This document shows positions 1-8,735 of a stretch of 64,000 nt of DNA, piece after piece; positions within the stretch are counted from its first letter, which is position 1, and the number at the start of each line of letters is the position of its first letter. The stretch is from Syntrophobacter sp963666995 (lineage in GTDB: Bacteria; Desulfobacterota; Syntrophobacteria; Syntrophobacterales; Syntrophobacteraceae), in the NCBI GenBank assembly GCA_963666995.1, contig OY762941.1, positions 4,402,001 through 4,466,000 on the forward strand, given 5' to 3'. Under the pieces are notes generated by a model. It ran no database searches. It saw only the letters and a program-made list of their open reading frames with translations, and was not told the DNA's origin. The translations under genes and the position numbers were made by a program.

Positions 1-1
1 T

Positions 2-541
2 GACCTGGTCTACCTGCTGGGGACCACAAGGGACGAACTCGGGGGTTCGGAATACTACGATCTGCTGGGGTATGCGGGTGTCAACGTCCCCAAACTTCAA
101 CCCGGTGAAGCCCTTGCGGTCTATCGTGCTGTTGAAGAAGCCATTCGATCCGAGCTGATCGCTTCATGCCATGGGATTTACCGTGGAGGTCTTGGTGTGC
201 ATGCCGCAATGGTTGCACTGAGCGGAGGACTCGGCATGGACATCGATTTGGGAAGAGTCCCGGTGGATGCATCGGGGAGCGGGGGAACTTCCCGGGTTCG
301 GGATGACAGGATCCTCTTCAGTGAATCTTGCGGGCGGCTCATCGTCACCGTTGCTCCATCCGCGCGGCAGGAGTTCGAAGCGCTGACGGCGGCCGTTCCC
401 AGGGGGTTGATCGGAGAAATCAAGGCGGAACCCCGGTTCAGGATTACGGGTTGCCGCGGCGAATGGTTGGTCGACGAGCCCATAGCGGCGCTCAAGCATT
501 CGTGGAAACACTCCATGGATGCCGGGCAGCAAACCCTTTGA
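2..541 (+). CDS. purL: Phosphoribosylformylglycinamidine synthase, synthetase subunit (3' part)
   Basis: The reading frame is open from the first bases of the window and ends at 541, so only the last 179 residues are present. They match the C-terminal AIRS-type domain of PurL, including a Gly-rich stretch (HGIYRGGLGVHAAMVALSGG) and a short-chain nucleotide-fold end. PurL converts FGAR, ATP and ammonia from glutamine to FGAM in de novo purine synthesis. purQ, the glutaminase subunit that supplies the ammonia, starts 32 bases downstream and purN follows, which supports the assignment. The start lies outside the window. Confidence 0.88.
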   Translation, partial: DLVYLLGTTRDELGGSEYYDLLGYAGVNVPKLQPGEALAVYRAVEEAIRSELIASCHGIYRGGLGVHAAMVALSGGLGMDIDLGRVPVDASGSGGTSRVRDDRILFSESCGRLIVTVAPSARQEFEALTAAVPRGLIGEIKAEPRFRITGCRGEWLVDEPIAALKHSWKHSMDAGQQTL

Positions 542-573
542 TGCAATTCCCATGATGAATCAGGAGTGACGGA

Positions 574-1383
574 ATGAGCCAGGTGAGAGCTCTCGTGCTG
601 ACCGGCTTCGGCCTCAATTGCGACCAGGAGACCTGCTATGCCTTGAACGTGGCGGGAGCTGAAGTGGACAGGGTCCACCTCAACAGTCTCATCGATCGCG
701 AGAGGAAGCTTGAAGATTACAAGATATTTATCATAGGGGGAGGATTCGCCTGGGGTGACGATCACGGGGCCGGTGTGATCATGGCCATGAGGCTGAAACA
801 CCGGATGAAGGACAGTTTGCTGGGGTTTGTCGCGGGCGGAGGAATAGTGATCGGCATCTGCAACGGATTCCAGGTCCTTGTGAACCTCGGGCTCCTGCCC
901 GGTTTCGAACCGGGCGAGCTGAAGCGCGAAGTTGCACTGATCAACAACGACTGCGGAAGTTTCCGGGATCAGTGGGTGTATCTGACGGCCAATCCCGCTT
1001 CACCATGTGTGCTCACCCGGGGAATAGAAACGATTGAGTTGCCCGTTCGCCATGGGGAAGGGAAGTTCTTTGCCGAAAGCGATGTTATGGACCGTCTTGA
1101 AAACCGGCAGCAGGTGTTTTTGCGTTATGCAAAGCAAGACGGGCAACCGGCTGAGGGGGCGTTCCCGTTCAATCCAAACGGCTCGATTGCGGACATCGCC
1201 GGGATTTGCGATCCCACGGGACGTATTGCCGGACTGATGCCTCATCCGGAAGCGTACAATCATTGGACGAATCACCCCGAATGGACCAGAACGAGGGAAA
1301 GAGCCCGGCGCAGCGGGCCGGCATGCCCGGATGAAGGGCGTGGGGTGCAGATCTTACGGAATGCGGTGAACTATTTTGCATGA
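574..1383 (+). CDS. purQ: Phosphoribosylformylglycinamidine synthase, glutamine amidotransferase subunit
   Basis: A 269-residue class I glutamine amidotransferase. The nucleophile is Cys96 in GICNGFQ, and the His224/Glu226 pair lies in MPHPE near the end. It releases ammonia from glutamine for the PurL half of FGAM synthase. A good ribosome site (AGGAGTGACGGA) precedes the ATG. The protein is longer than short PurQ forms (about 220-230 residues) because of inserted loops and a tail of about 40 residues after the PHPE motif. The stop codon overlaps the purN start (ATGA), indicating translational coupling in a purL-purQ-purN operon. Confidence 0.93.
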   Translation: MSQVRALVLTGFGLNCDQETCYALNVAGAEVDRVHLNSLIDRERKLEDYKIFIIGGGFAWGDDHGAGVIMAMRLKHRMKDSLLGFVAGGGIVIGICNGFQVLVNLGLLPGFEPGELKREVALINNDCGSFRDQWVYLTANPASPCVLTRGIETIELPVRHGEGKFFAESDVMDRLENRQQVFLRYAKQDGQPAEGAFPFNPNGSIADIAGICDPTGRIAGLMPHPEAYNHWTNHPEWTRTRERARRSGPACPDEGRGVQILRNAVNYFA

Positions 1384-2258
1384 AAATGCATCCGGGGGTG
1401 AAATCCTCCCGGCATAATTCAACTTCTTCAGGTGACGCCCGCGTGAATGAATCTGCTGGTAAACTTCGCCTGGCTGTCCTCGTTTCCGGAAGCGGTACAA
1501 ACCTCCAGGCATTGATCGACCGTTCTCGAGCCGGAAAGCTTATGGGCGAGATCGTCGTGGCGGCAAGCGATCGGCCCGGGGCTTACGGGCTGGTGCGGGC
1601 TGAAGGCGCGGGCATTCCGACTCATGTCGTCGATTATGGAAGACACCTCAAACAGGGGCCCGGGCGGTCGATGCGGGACCTGCCGGCAGACCTGGACGAT
1701 CTTGACAGGCGCCAGAAGATCATTAACCTTCCTGAACGGGAAAAGCGCCTCGAAAGGCTTGCCGGACTGGTGAGCGCCGAGGAGGAACTGATAGGGGTCC
1801 TCGACGGCTACCAACCCGACTACATATGCCTCGCCGGATGGATGCGCCTGGTCACTCCATATTTTCTCGGCCGCTACAATCGTTCCGGAGACCTGCGTGT
1901 GGTCAACGTCCATCCCGCTCTCCTGCCCGCGTTTCCGGGGCAACATGGGTATCTGGATACTTTTTCCTACGGGTGCAAATGGGGTGGGGTTACGATCCAC
2001 TTTGTCGATGAAGGTGAGGATTCCGGTCCAATCATCGCTCAGTCCGTTTATCCCATCTGGCCGGATGATTCTGTCGAAAGCATTACTCGGCGTGGCCTCC
2101 AATTGGAATACCGAATGTACGCCCAGGCAATCAACTGGCTGGCCGCCGGCGAGGTCGAATGCGTCCCGGCCTCTGACGGCCGGGTTCGGACGCGAATAAC
2201 CGATATCAACTATCGCCGCGTGCTTGAATCCTGGGTGAAAACGGCCTTCACCGTGTAA
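1380..2258 (+). CDS. purN: Phosphoribosylglycinamide formyltransferase
   Basis: A formyl-THF-dependent GAR transformylase, step 3 of purine synthesis. It has the N-terminal VLVSGSGTNLQAL phosphate loop. The catalytic Asn-His pair lies in NVHPALLPAFPG, and the catalytic Asp lies in the IHFVDEGEDSGPIIAQ region. At 292 residues it is much longer than the usual 210 or so. The excess is an N-terminal leader of about 21 residues and an insertion of roughly 45 charged residues (about 83-130) before the LAGWMRLV segment. A GTG at 1443 is an alternative start that removes the leader. The ATG at 1380 overlaps the purQ stop and fits coupling, so I kept it. Confidence 0.9.
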   Translation: MKMHPGVKSSRHNSTSSGDARVNESAGKLRLAVLVSGSGTNLQALIDRSRAGKLMGEIVVAASDRPGAYGLVRAEGAGIPTHVVDYGRHLKQGPGRSMRDLPADLDDLDRRQKIINLPEREKRLERLAGLVSAEEELIGVLDGYQPDYICLAGWMRLVTPYFLGRYNRSGDLRVVNVHPALLPAFPGQHGYLDTFSYGCKWGGVTIHFVDEGEDSGPIIAQSVYPIWPDDSVESITRRGLQLEYRMYAQAINWLAAGEVECVPASDGRVRTRITDINYRRVLESWVKTAFTV

Positions 2259-2468
2259 TCGCCGTCTATCGACCGGCACCGGATCTAAACATTTTTGCTT
2301 ACGGTCTCTAATATCAAGCCGATCACGCTCATACCGGACTGATCCCATACTCTGAAACTTCCTCTGTCTCGAGCCACACCGGCTGATCTGGAGCAGCACC
2401 AACCCTGCCGAACCGGCATCCGCCGGTCTCGATGCACAAGAAAAAATCCTGAATAAGGGGGAAATGTC

Positions 2469-2954
2469 ATGCCGAGGAAAAAGGGTTCGGAACCCAGTGT
2501 TCCCTCCCAGCCCGTAGTCCAAAGTGAATCATGCACCTTCATCTGCAGCCGGGATACCCTGGACGGAGCCTACCCGCCGTTGGTCCTTGCCATCAACGCC
2601 CGAAGGCTGGGGATGGAGGCGACGGTGTTTTACACCTTCATGGGAATCAATATCATCAGGAAAGAGGGTGCCGCTCAGTGCCGGTTCATCCCGCCCGGCA
2701 CTCTGGGTGCGATACCGGGGATGTCCCTGGTTGCAACGAAAATGATGAAGAAGAAGATCGACGGCGCCGGGATTCCCACCGTCGAGGAACTGCTTGAGGT
2801 TGCCATCCTCGAGGGTGTCAAGATAGTCGCCTGCAAGATGACGGTGGACATGATGGAATTGAAATCGGAAGAATTTCTGGAGGGTGTGGAAATCCAGACC
2901 GCGGAGGAATACCTGAAACACGCCCGGAACTGCAAAATAAACATGTTCACCTGA
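2469..2954 (+). CDS. DsrE/DsrF/DrsH-like family protein
   Basis: A 161-residue soluble protein with the DsrE-like alpha/beta fold. It has an N-terminal strand with a Cys (TFICSRDTLDGAYPPL), a long helix, a central Met/Lys-rich segment and a second Cys in EGVKIVACKMTVDMM. This architecture is typical of the larger DsrE-like proteins (DrsE2/peroxiredoxin-like family) found in sulfur-metabolising bacteria and archaea, where conserved Cys residues are thought to carry sulfur. The start is preceded by a GGGGGAAA ribosome site. It stands alone between the purine operon and convergent genes. Substrate and partner are not evident. Confidence 0.75.
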   Translation: MPRKKGSEPSVPSQPVVQSESCTFICSRDTLDGAYPPLVLAINARRLGMEATVFYTFMGINIIRKEGAAQCRFIPPGTLGAIPGMSLVATKMMKKKIDGAGIPTVEELLEVAILEGVKIVACKMTVDMMELKSEEFLEGVEIQTAEEYLKHARNCKINMFT

Positions 2955-3009
2955 AAGTTAATCCGGAGGCATGGCCCCGCCGCTCAGCGGGGGGCCGCCG
3001 GCCTCCGGT

Positions 3010-3195
3010 TCAGGCTGCACCGGCCCCCGAAAACCGCTGTTTCGCCACGGACCGGGACTGCTCGACCTGGTCGCGGACAGGGCATTCCGAAATGGCGGCC
3101 TTCTTCTCCTCCATTTCCTGCGTGGTTCGAAAGATCCACGTGCTGGAATCGGAATAACAATAAATCGCAAGTTCACATTCTTTACACTGTTCCAT
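3010..3195 (-). CDS. Small cysteine-containing protein coupled to the HNH gene
   Basis: A 61-residue protein beginning MEQCKECELAIYCYSD, with Cys at 4, 7, 13 and 38 and a charged middle helix (QEMEEKKAA). The Cys spacing (CxxC, then C and C) suggests a small metal-binding or redox fold, but no catalytic motif is visible. The start overlaps the end of the upstream HNH gene by 14 bases and has a GAGGAAG ribosome site inside that gene, so the two are probably translationally coupled. I recognise no function. Confidence 0.55.
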   Translation of the reverse strand: MEQCKECELAIYCYSDSSTWIFRTTQEMEEKKAAISECPVRDQVEQSRSVAKQRFSGAGAA

Positions 3196-3550
3196 CTCGG
3201 TCTTCCTCGATTTGGTGATTCGTGGAATCTGCCACAGTAGAACTCTCCCCGGAAATATTGCGAAGATATTCTTCCCACTCTATCGGTAGGAGGTATTTCT
3301 TCCGGTCATTGCAGGGCTTGCACGCCGGTACGACATTGCCTCGGGTGGTGCGTCCTTCCCTGATGAGCGGAACCACGTGGTCCATTGTCAGTTCCTTGGC
3401 GGGAGTAGGCTTGCCGCAATAGTAACACACCCCCTTGCCGATCTGCCGCTGCCACCATTGAGACTTGCGAAGAACCCTCGCTTTCTCCTTTTCTCGACGG
3501 ATGGCTTCAGGTGATGCGCTTGGAATGAAGCACACTTCGTTCGGTTTCAT
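3182..3550 (-). CDS. HNH endonuclease
   Basis: A 122-residue HNH nuclease. Zinc-knuckle CxxC pairs lie at Cys42/Cys45 (CYYCGK) and Cys77/Cys80 (CKPCNDRKK). The catalytic DH is at 57-58 in ELTMDHVVPL, followed by the conserved Asn (GNVVPACKPCN). The frame remains open upstream to an ATG at 3658, but that extension would run through a strong GC hairpin at 3608-3629 and has no ribosome site. The ATG at 3550 is therefore preferred, although its own ribosome site is weak. Stand-alone small HNH proteins of this type are common in deltaproteobacteria; cellular role unknown. Confidence 0.78.
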   Translation of the reverse strand: MKPNEVCFIPSASPEAIRREKEKARVLRKSQWWQRQIGKGVCYYCGKPTPAKELTMDHVVPLIREGRTTRGNVVPACKPCNDRKKYLLPIEWEEYLRNISGESSTVADSTNHQIEEDRDGTV

Positions 3551-3593
3551 AACCCAGGGATAACCTTTGATAATCTCGTTTTGACTTGGAGAA

Positions 3594-3630
3594 CAAAAAT
3601 GGAGACAGCGCCGCGCATCTGCGCGGCGCC
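3594..3630 (-). terminator. Possible rho-independent terminator after degP
   Basis: A 9-bp perfect stem (3608-3616 with 3621-3629, loop ATCT) lies between the degP stop and the HNH start. Read on the minus strand, a run of five T follows after about eight bases. The T-run is further from the stem than ideal, so efficiency is uncertain. Confidence 0.45.
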
Positions 3631-3691
3631 ATCCCTGCGACTTATATTTTACAAGCATTTCAATAAGAAGGCAACCGATTCCAGGTGAGGA

Positions 3692-5143
3692 TCATTGCTC
3701 GGTCGCTTTCAGGGCCACATAGAAAGTATTCTGGCCGCGCTTCACAAGCAGCAGCACGCTCTCGCCCTTCTTGGGCTTCTGAATCGCCTGGTTGTAATCG
3801 CGCACGTTCTGAATCTTTTGCCGGTTGACTTCCTTTATCAGGTCTCCGGCCCGAAGGCGTGCTTCAGCCGCCGGACTGCCCGGCTGGATTTCGCTGATGA
3901 CGGCCCCGCGCTCGTTTTCATCCCAGCCGAAGCGCTGAGAGATTTCGGGAGTGATGTTCTGGACCGTAATGCCCCACATCGATTCTTTAGTCTCGGCCTT
4001 TTCGGTCGAGGTTTCTTCAGGCATGGTGCCTATGGCGATCTTGATGTCCCTGGTCTTCCCGTCGCGCATTACCTGAAGCGTTGCCTGGGTGCCGGGGGCA
4101 GTGGCGGCGACAAACCTGGAAAGGGCATGGGCATTCTCGATCTCCTTTCCATTGAGTGTCGTGACAACGTCCCCTCTCTTGATTCCGGCGGTATCCGCGG
4201 GTCCGTCCTTCACCACATCGGCGACGATGACGCCTTTGGACTCTTTAACACCGAAAGACTCGGCCAACTCGGGGGTGATGTCCTGGATCATGATCCCGAG
4301 CCATCCCCGGACGACCTTTCCGGACTTGAGCTGGGGCAGAATATCCTTGGCCACATTGACGGGAATGGCAAAACCGATCCCCTGTCCCTGAGCCACTATG
4401 GCCGTGTTCAATCCAACCACCTGCGCGTCCATGTTGAAGAGCGGGCCTCCGCTGTTGCCCGGATTGATGGCGGCGTCGGTCTGCAGAAAATCGTCATATG
4501 GTCCCGCGCCGATGACTCTGCCTTTGGCGCTGATGATTCCGGCAGTCACCGTATGGCCGAGTCCAAAGGGGTTGCCGACGGCCATGACCCAGTCGCCGAC
4601 CCTCATCGCATCGGAATCGCCGAGTTGCGCGGGCTTGGGAAAATCGGAGTCGGCCTTCACTTTGATCAGGGCGATGTCCGTTTTTGAGTCGCGGGCCACG
4701 ACCTTCGCGTCGTATTCTTTCCCACTGACGATCTTGATCTTGATTTCATCGGCTTTCTCGACAACATGGTTGTTCGTCAGGATCAGTCCGGACTGATCGA
4801 TGATGAAGCCCGAACCGAGGGCATGCGTCTTCATCTGCCCCTGGGGCATTTCTCCGAAGAATTTCTTGAAGAAATCATCCCCGAAAAAGTCGCGAAAAGG
4901 CGAGTTCGGACCGGTAAAGGGCTGCATTGGGTTCTCTTTGATGGTCTGCGTGGTGGAAATGTTGACGACGGTGTTCTTCACATGGTCCGCGAGATCTGCG
5001 AATGAAGGAGGTCCCTGTTGTCCGAGTGCGAAGGCAGGCGAGACATTCAGTGGAAGGACCGTAAACGAGAGAAAAACAAGAAAAACCACGCACGCGAATG
5101 CACCGGACCTGAGTGCCCTCCGTCGGTTTTGCCAAATCTCCAT
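3692..5143 (-). CDS. degP: Periplasmic serine protease Do/HtrA
   Basis: A 483-residue trypsin-like Do protease. It has an N-terminal signal anchor (about 12-39), a linker rich in Phe and Pro, and a catalytic triad of His126 (TNNHVVE), Asp156 (KTDIALIKV) and Ser231 (GNSGGPL). Two C-terminal PDZ domains cover roughly 275-365 and 385-475. Family members degrade or refold misfolded envelope proteins. The frame is open for 110 more codons upstream, but the ATG at 5143 has a perfect AAAGGAGA site and begins a signal sequence, so the upstream extension is rejected. It is apparently monocistronic. Confidence 0.93.
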   Translation of the reverse strand: MEIWQNRRRALRSGAFACVVFLVFLSFTVLPLNVSPAFALGQQGPPSFADLADHVKNTVVNISTTQTIKENPMQPFTGPNSPFRDFFGDDFFKKFFGEMPQGQMKTHALGSGFIIDQSGLILTNNHVVEKADEIKIKIVSGKEYDAKVVARDSKTDIALIKVKADSDFPKPAQLGDSDAMRVGDWVMAVGNPFGLGHTVTAGIISAKGRVIGAGPYDDFLQTDAAINPGNSGGPLFNMDAQVVGLNTAIVAQGQGIGFAIPVNVAKDILPQLKSGKVVRGWLGIMIQDITPELAESFGVKESKGVIVADVVKDGPADTAGIKRGDVVTTLNGKEIENAHALSRFVAATAPGTQATLQVMRDGKTRDIKIAIGTMPEETSTEKAETKESMWGITVQNITPEISQRFGWDENERGAVISEIQPGSPAAEARLRAGDLIKEVNRQKIQNVRDYNQAIQKPKKGESVLLLVKRGQNTFYVALKATEQ

Positions 5144-5329
5144 GTAGTCTCCTTTCTCTGACCGTGGATCGATGGGCTTGTGATTGCAAGCCCATCGAAA
5201 AAATAGCGTTTGCCCAGGGAAAACCGCGCTGCGCACCGTTCCGCCCTGATAATTGTCCGGGAGGCCTTCCAACCTTCCCGCGAAGATGTTATAGACAAAA
5301 TAAACAAATCCAATGAAAAAGCAATAGAC

Positions 5330-5689
5330 ATGAGGAATGAAGGGAGTCTTCCATTGGGGGATGCGGGAATCGGCCTGATCGATGCTTGTGAAAGGGCGAT
5401 GGAAATCATCGTGCGCACGAGTGAAATGGAGAAACTCTACCAACGGGCGGTCCGGTGCGTTGGGGAAGGGCAACTACGAATATCCGTCATGAATATGGCC
5501 ACGGATGCCATACAGGATAAATGTCTCTGCGAAGAGGTATTTGTCAGTGATGAGAGGATCGTGACATTTTTTTGCGGCATATGGCTTCAGTTCTTACTCG
5601 TGGATATTGCCGGAGTAAAAAAGGAAAAATTAAGAGCAATGGTTCAGGAAGTATTGAAATGCGATAATGCGAATAGCTCCATTCACTGA
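5330..5689 (+). CDS. Hypothetical protein
   Basis: An open frame of 119 codons from the ATG at 5330, divergent from degP. The product would be mostly helical, with several Cys (CERAMEI, VRCVGEG, DKCLCEEV) and a hydrophobic stretch (FFCGIWLQFLLVDIAGV) that could be one membrane segment. I recognise no family. The frame also extends upstream to 5210 without a clear ribosome site. Coding status is uncertain; it is listed because no competing gene covers it and the composition looks protein-like. Confidence 0.35.
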   Translation: MRNEGSLPLGDAGIGLIDACERAMEIIVRTSEMEKLYQRAVRCVGEGQLRISVMNMATDAIQDKCLCEEVFVSDERIVTFFCGIWLQFLLVDIAGVKKEKLRAMVQEVLKCDNANSSIH

Positions 5690-5987
5690 ACGCAGCCTGC
5701 GTCTGTCGAAGAATCCTGCCGGATTCCCGTCAAAGCCGAGTCACCGCCCGCCTGAGTGAGCGGGTGGCTTTCCCGCCAGGGGCCGTATCCGCTCTTCACC
5801 CGGAAAATCAAACCTGATTTGAGCTATTTCTTCCCCTTGCCCCTCCTGTTTAGGCCGGAGAGAGAGGTAACAAGTGTCCGGGGACATGGGTAACACCATC
5901 ACGTTTAGAGGGTAGCCCGGATACTTGTTATCCGGGCGCGAAGCGCAAGAGGTTTGGAGGTTAAGCCCTGGAATCGCTCAGATTTGA
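5690..5987. other. Intergenic region with hairpins
   Basis: No convincing gene. A perfect 9-bp stem with a 5-base loop (GCCCGGATA, 5915-5923, with 5929-5937) lies about 50 bases beyond the end of the convergent relA-like gene but has no T-tract. A segment with two similar GGTAAC-type half repeats (about 5865-5895) may be an old insertion-sequence end; I could not confirm this. Confidence 0.4.
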
Positions 5988-8237
5988 TCAAAGCCTCACC
6001 AGATCCGCCTGATGCGGATATTCCTCACGCAGCCTGAGGAAACTTCCTTCCCGGCCGTAGTCGTCAATAATGATGCGGCCATGGGGAAGGACGGCGAAGA
6101 ATGCCCCGGCCTCCGAGAAATCGCGCAACCGAACCGTTACAAAAACCATGGGTTCGTTGTGCTTGTCAAATGATGCTTCGACACTCTGAATGAGTATGGT
6201 CTGAGGCAGTCTTGAAAGGCAAGGGAGCAGCGTCGGAAGGGTTTCCTGGAGAATGTAGACCCGGAAGAACAAAGGATGGGACCACGTATGGTTCCAGTCC
6301 CAGGTGACATCCAGCAGGTGCTGCGGCTGAAGACCGTGACGGCTCCGCAGGTCTTCGCATGTCAGGTGATGGAATGTTGTGCCGCGTTCGCTGATGGTCG
6401 CCAGGATGTCGTCCTGCCCGGGATATGGGTTGCAGCATCTGGCAAACTTGTGGAAGGCTTTATCGAGTTCAGAAACGACGATACCATTGCGTTCGTTAAA
6501 ATCATGATGACCGGAAACGGGCGGGCGGTCTTTCTGCTGGGGCGGCGATTCGAGGTAGTAGAGGACAAGCTTCGGAGAGATGATGTCCTGGCCGAGCCGT
6601 ACATACAGATCCGAGACGTCCTTCAGATTCAAAAACTCGACCATGAGCGCGGTGCCTTCCTCTTCCAGGATTCCGGGGGGAAAGCCGTGCCGCTGAATTT
6701 CCTGCCGTAGTATCTGGCGGCCGATGTCCCGCGCGTAGTGAAGCCTCTTTTGCTGGAGATGCCTGTTGATGAAAGTGCGGGCCCTCGGCGTCTTGCAAAG
6801 CTGTTCCAGATCCGGATCGACATCCAGAGGTTCCTTGGACGTCAGGATTCTGACCGAATCCGCGTCCTTGAGCGCTTGGGTGGGGGGGCCCCAGGTCCCG
6901 TTCACGAGGGCGCCTTCACAATGATCTCCCAGCTCGGAATGGATTCTGTATGCGAAATCGAGGACCACGCTCCCCTTGGGCAGGTAATAGATGTCTCCCT
7001 GCGGGCTGTATACGAAGATTTCCTCACTTTCCGAGAGCCGGATGAGTTCCTTTCTTTGAGGACCCGCCCCCTCGTACTCGCCTATGGTGCGGAGCAAGTC
7101 GCTGATTTCGGCCCAGTGTTCGTCGCTGACGGGCTTGCGCGCGTCCCAGTCCTGCAGCACGCCGAGAGCGGCCATCTGGTCCATGTCCCTCGTTCTGATC
7201 TTGATGAGATAATTCTGCCCGGACACATGAACGCGGATGTGGAGGCTGTGGTAACCGTTGATCTTGGGGTTCGCGATAAAATCCCGCAGGCTCCTGGGTA
7301 TGGACGGAAAAGTCCGGCTGACGAGTCCGAGGGCAACGTAGCAGGCCAGTTCATCGCCGGTCTGCAGGACGACCTCGAAATCCACGAAATTGTCGGGATT
7401 GGAGATATCGAGGGTCCTCTTCAGCGGATTGTAATACCCTCCCAGACCTTTTGGGCGGGAACGGACGATTGCCGGGACGCCGGCCTCCGAAAAGATCCGC
7501 TGCAGCGTGTTTTCGATATCTGAAACATCGGGGGAATTTCGCGTGTCGCGTATGAACTGCAGGATCTTTTTGCTCTTTCGAGGATAAAGAAAAGAAAGTG
7601 CCAGATGCAGTAGTTCCCGTTTGACCGAAAAGATGTTGAACCGCGCGGCAATGGGAGCGTAGACCTCGACGGTTTCCTGCGCGATCCGCTGCCTCTTGGC
7701 CTGAGGCAGATAGTGAAGGGTCCTCAGGTTGTGAAGTCGGTCGACCAGTTTTATGACAAGGACCCCCAGCCTTCGGCTGGCGCTGAGAAAAATCTTGCTG
7801 TGAGTGAGGTCCTTTAAGGTTGCCTTGTCGAGGTGATGCCGGGTCAATTTGGTGCAGCCGTCCACAAGCTCGGCGATTTGTGTCCCGAAACGATTTTCGA
7901 TGTCCTCCATCGTGACTTCGGACACGTCCTCGACAACATCGTGGAGGAGCGCGGCGGCGAGAAGCTGGGGGTCTCTGAACTGAAGCTCGCGGGCCAGGAT
8001 TTCGGCGACCGCGCACGGATGACTGATATAGGGGGCGCCGGATTTTCGGGTTTGTCCCTTATGCAGGTTGTAGGCAAACTCCAGGGCATCGTAGAAGACC
8101 CGGACGTCACTGCCGGTTTCATCAAGGTACTTGGACATGCGCGAGCGGTAATGATCGAGGTCGAACGCATGAGCGTCACCTGAAGAAGCCATGCCGGCGC
8201 TGAGTCTGGCCTGATTTTCCAATCCCTGAAGATTCAC
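5988..8237 (-). CDS. RelA/SpoT-family protein with degenerate synthetase domain
   Basis: A 749-residue homologue of bifunctional (p)ppGpp enzymes. The N-terminal HD hydrolase domain is intact (His73 in ISHP, His99-Asp100 in LLHDVVEDV, and a later VKLVDRLHNLRTL motif). The synthetase region (about 230-375) keeps NPKINGYHSLH and IRTRDM but lacks the usual RxKSPYSIYxK loop, the D-[IL]-xA-x-R strand and the EVQIRT and AHW signatures. A TGS domain (about 405-470) and a C-terminal ACT-like region follow. It therefore probably hydrolyses (p)ppGpp and may not make it, which is an inference from missing motifs. The start is a GTG with an ACGAGGAAA ribosome site. Confidence 0.85.
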   Translation of the reverse strand: MNLQGLENQARLSAGMASSGDAHAFDLDHYRSRMSKYLDETGSDVRVFYDALEFAYNLHKGQTRKSGAPYISHPCAVAEILARELQFRDPQLLAAALLHDVVEDVSEVTMEDIENRFGTQIAELVDGCTKLTRHHLDKATLKDLTHSKIFLSASRRLGVLVIKLVDRLHNLRTLHYLPQAKRQRIAQETVEVYAPIAARFNIFSVKRELLHLALSFLYPRKSKKILQFIRDTRNSPDVSDIENTLQRIFSEAGVPAIVRSRPKGLGGYYNPLKRTLDISNPDNFVDFEVVLQTGDELACYVALGLVSRTFPSIPRSLRDFIANPKINGYHSLHIRVHVSGQNYLIKIRTRDMDQMAALGVLQDWDARKPVSDEHWAEISDLLRTIGEYEGAGPQRKELIRLSESEEIFVYSPQGDIYYLPKGSVVLDFAYRIHSELGDHCEGALVNGTWGPPTQALKDADSVRILTSKEPLDVDPDLEQLCKTPRARTFINRHLQQKRLHYARDIGRQILRQEIQRHGFPPGILEEEGTALMVEFLNLKDVSDLYVRLGQDIISPKLVLYYLESPPQQKDRPPVSGHHDFNERNGIVVSELDKAFHKFARCCNPYPGQDDILATISERGTTFHHLTCEDLRSRHGLQPQHLLDVTWDWNHTWSHPLFFRVYILQETLPTLLPCLSRLPQTILIQSVEASFDKHNEPMVFVTVRLRDFSEAGAFFAVLPHGRIIIDDYGREGSFLRLREEYPHQADLVRL

Positions 8238-8514
8238 AATTTCCTCGTAAGATTCCTTTCATTAAGGTTCAGTCGGGCTGTTTCCCGCATACGGCTCCGG
8301 TCGAAATCACTCATGCATCGGGACGGAACAGGGCCACGTAAAGGGATTGGAAGAGCGGTTGCGCCGGCAAAAATCATTCCCTCCGGACCCGACTGCTCAG
8401 CGCCGGGAGCCGGCCCTCCGATCACGGCAATGCCTTGCCCCGGTTCACTCATTATAGAGTAAGTCCCGGGATGAAACAAGCAGAAGGCGGGCGCGGTTCA
8501 GATGCGCTTTCCGC

Positions 8515-8543
8515 TTGACTTGTCGGAAGAGTTTTATTAGTTT
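8515..8543 (+). promoter_or_regulatory. Possible sigma-70 promoter of the tRNA operon
   Basis: A TTGACT -35-like box at 8515-8520 lies at a position that would start transcription just upstream of tRNA-Gln. The AT-rich stretch after it (TTTTATTAGTTT) contains only a poor -10 match, so the exact box is uncertain. Confidence 0.4.
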
Positions 8544-8554
8544 TCTTCTTCTGT

Positions 8555-8628
8555 TGGGGGATCGTCCAGCGGCAGGACTGCAGACTCTGGATCTGCCTAC
8601 CTAGGTTCGAATCCTAGTCCCCCAGCCA
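8555..8628 (+). tRNA. tRNA-Gln (CUG anticodon)
   Basis: A complete cloverleaf of 74 nt. The acceptor stem is TGGGGGA/TCCCCCA, discriminator G and an encoded CCA. The anticodon loop CTCTGGA carries CTG at 8587-8589. The T arm contains GGTTCGAATCC. tRNA-Glu follows after six bases, so the two are almost certainly cotranscribed. Confidence 0.95.
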
Positions 8629-8634
8629 CCACAC

Positions 8635-8707
8635 GGTCCCATCGTCTAGTGGCCTAGGACACTGGCCTCTCACGCCGGAGACAGGGGTTCGAGTCCCCTT
8701 GGGACTA
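8635..8707 (+). tRNA. tRNA-Glu (CUC anticodon)
   Basis: A complete cloverleaf with the GTCTAG D arm typical of tRNA-Glu, anticodon loop CTCTCAC (anticodon CTC) and T arm AGGGGTTCGAGTCCCCT. The acceptor stem pairs GGTCCCA with TGGGACT, with a G-U at the first pair. CCA is not encoded, unlike in the neighbouring tRNA-Gln. Confidence 0.93.
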
Positions 8708-8735
8708 TAAGGATTTACGAGGTTTTGAGATTTGG

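Noticed and set aside
1428..2522. 364-codon minus-strand frame opposite purN
   Set aside because: Antisense shadow of purN; no recognisable domain.
3695..4687. Long plus-strand frame opposite degP
   Set aside because: Mirror of a strongly supported protease gene; no motif of its own.
8234..8479. 81-codon minus-strand frame upstream of the relA-like gene
   Set aside because: No domain; it occupies the likely promoter region.
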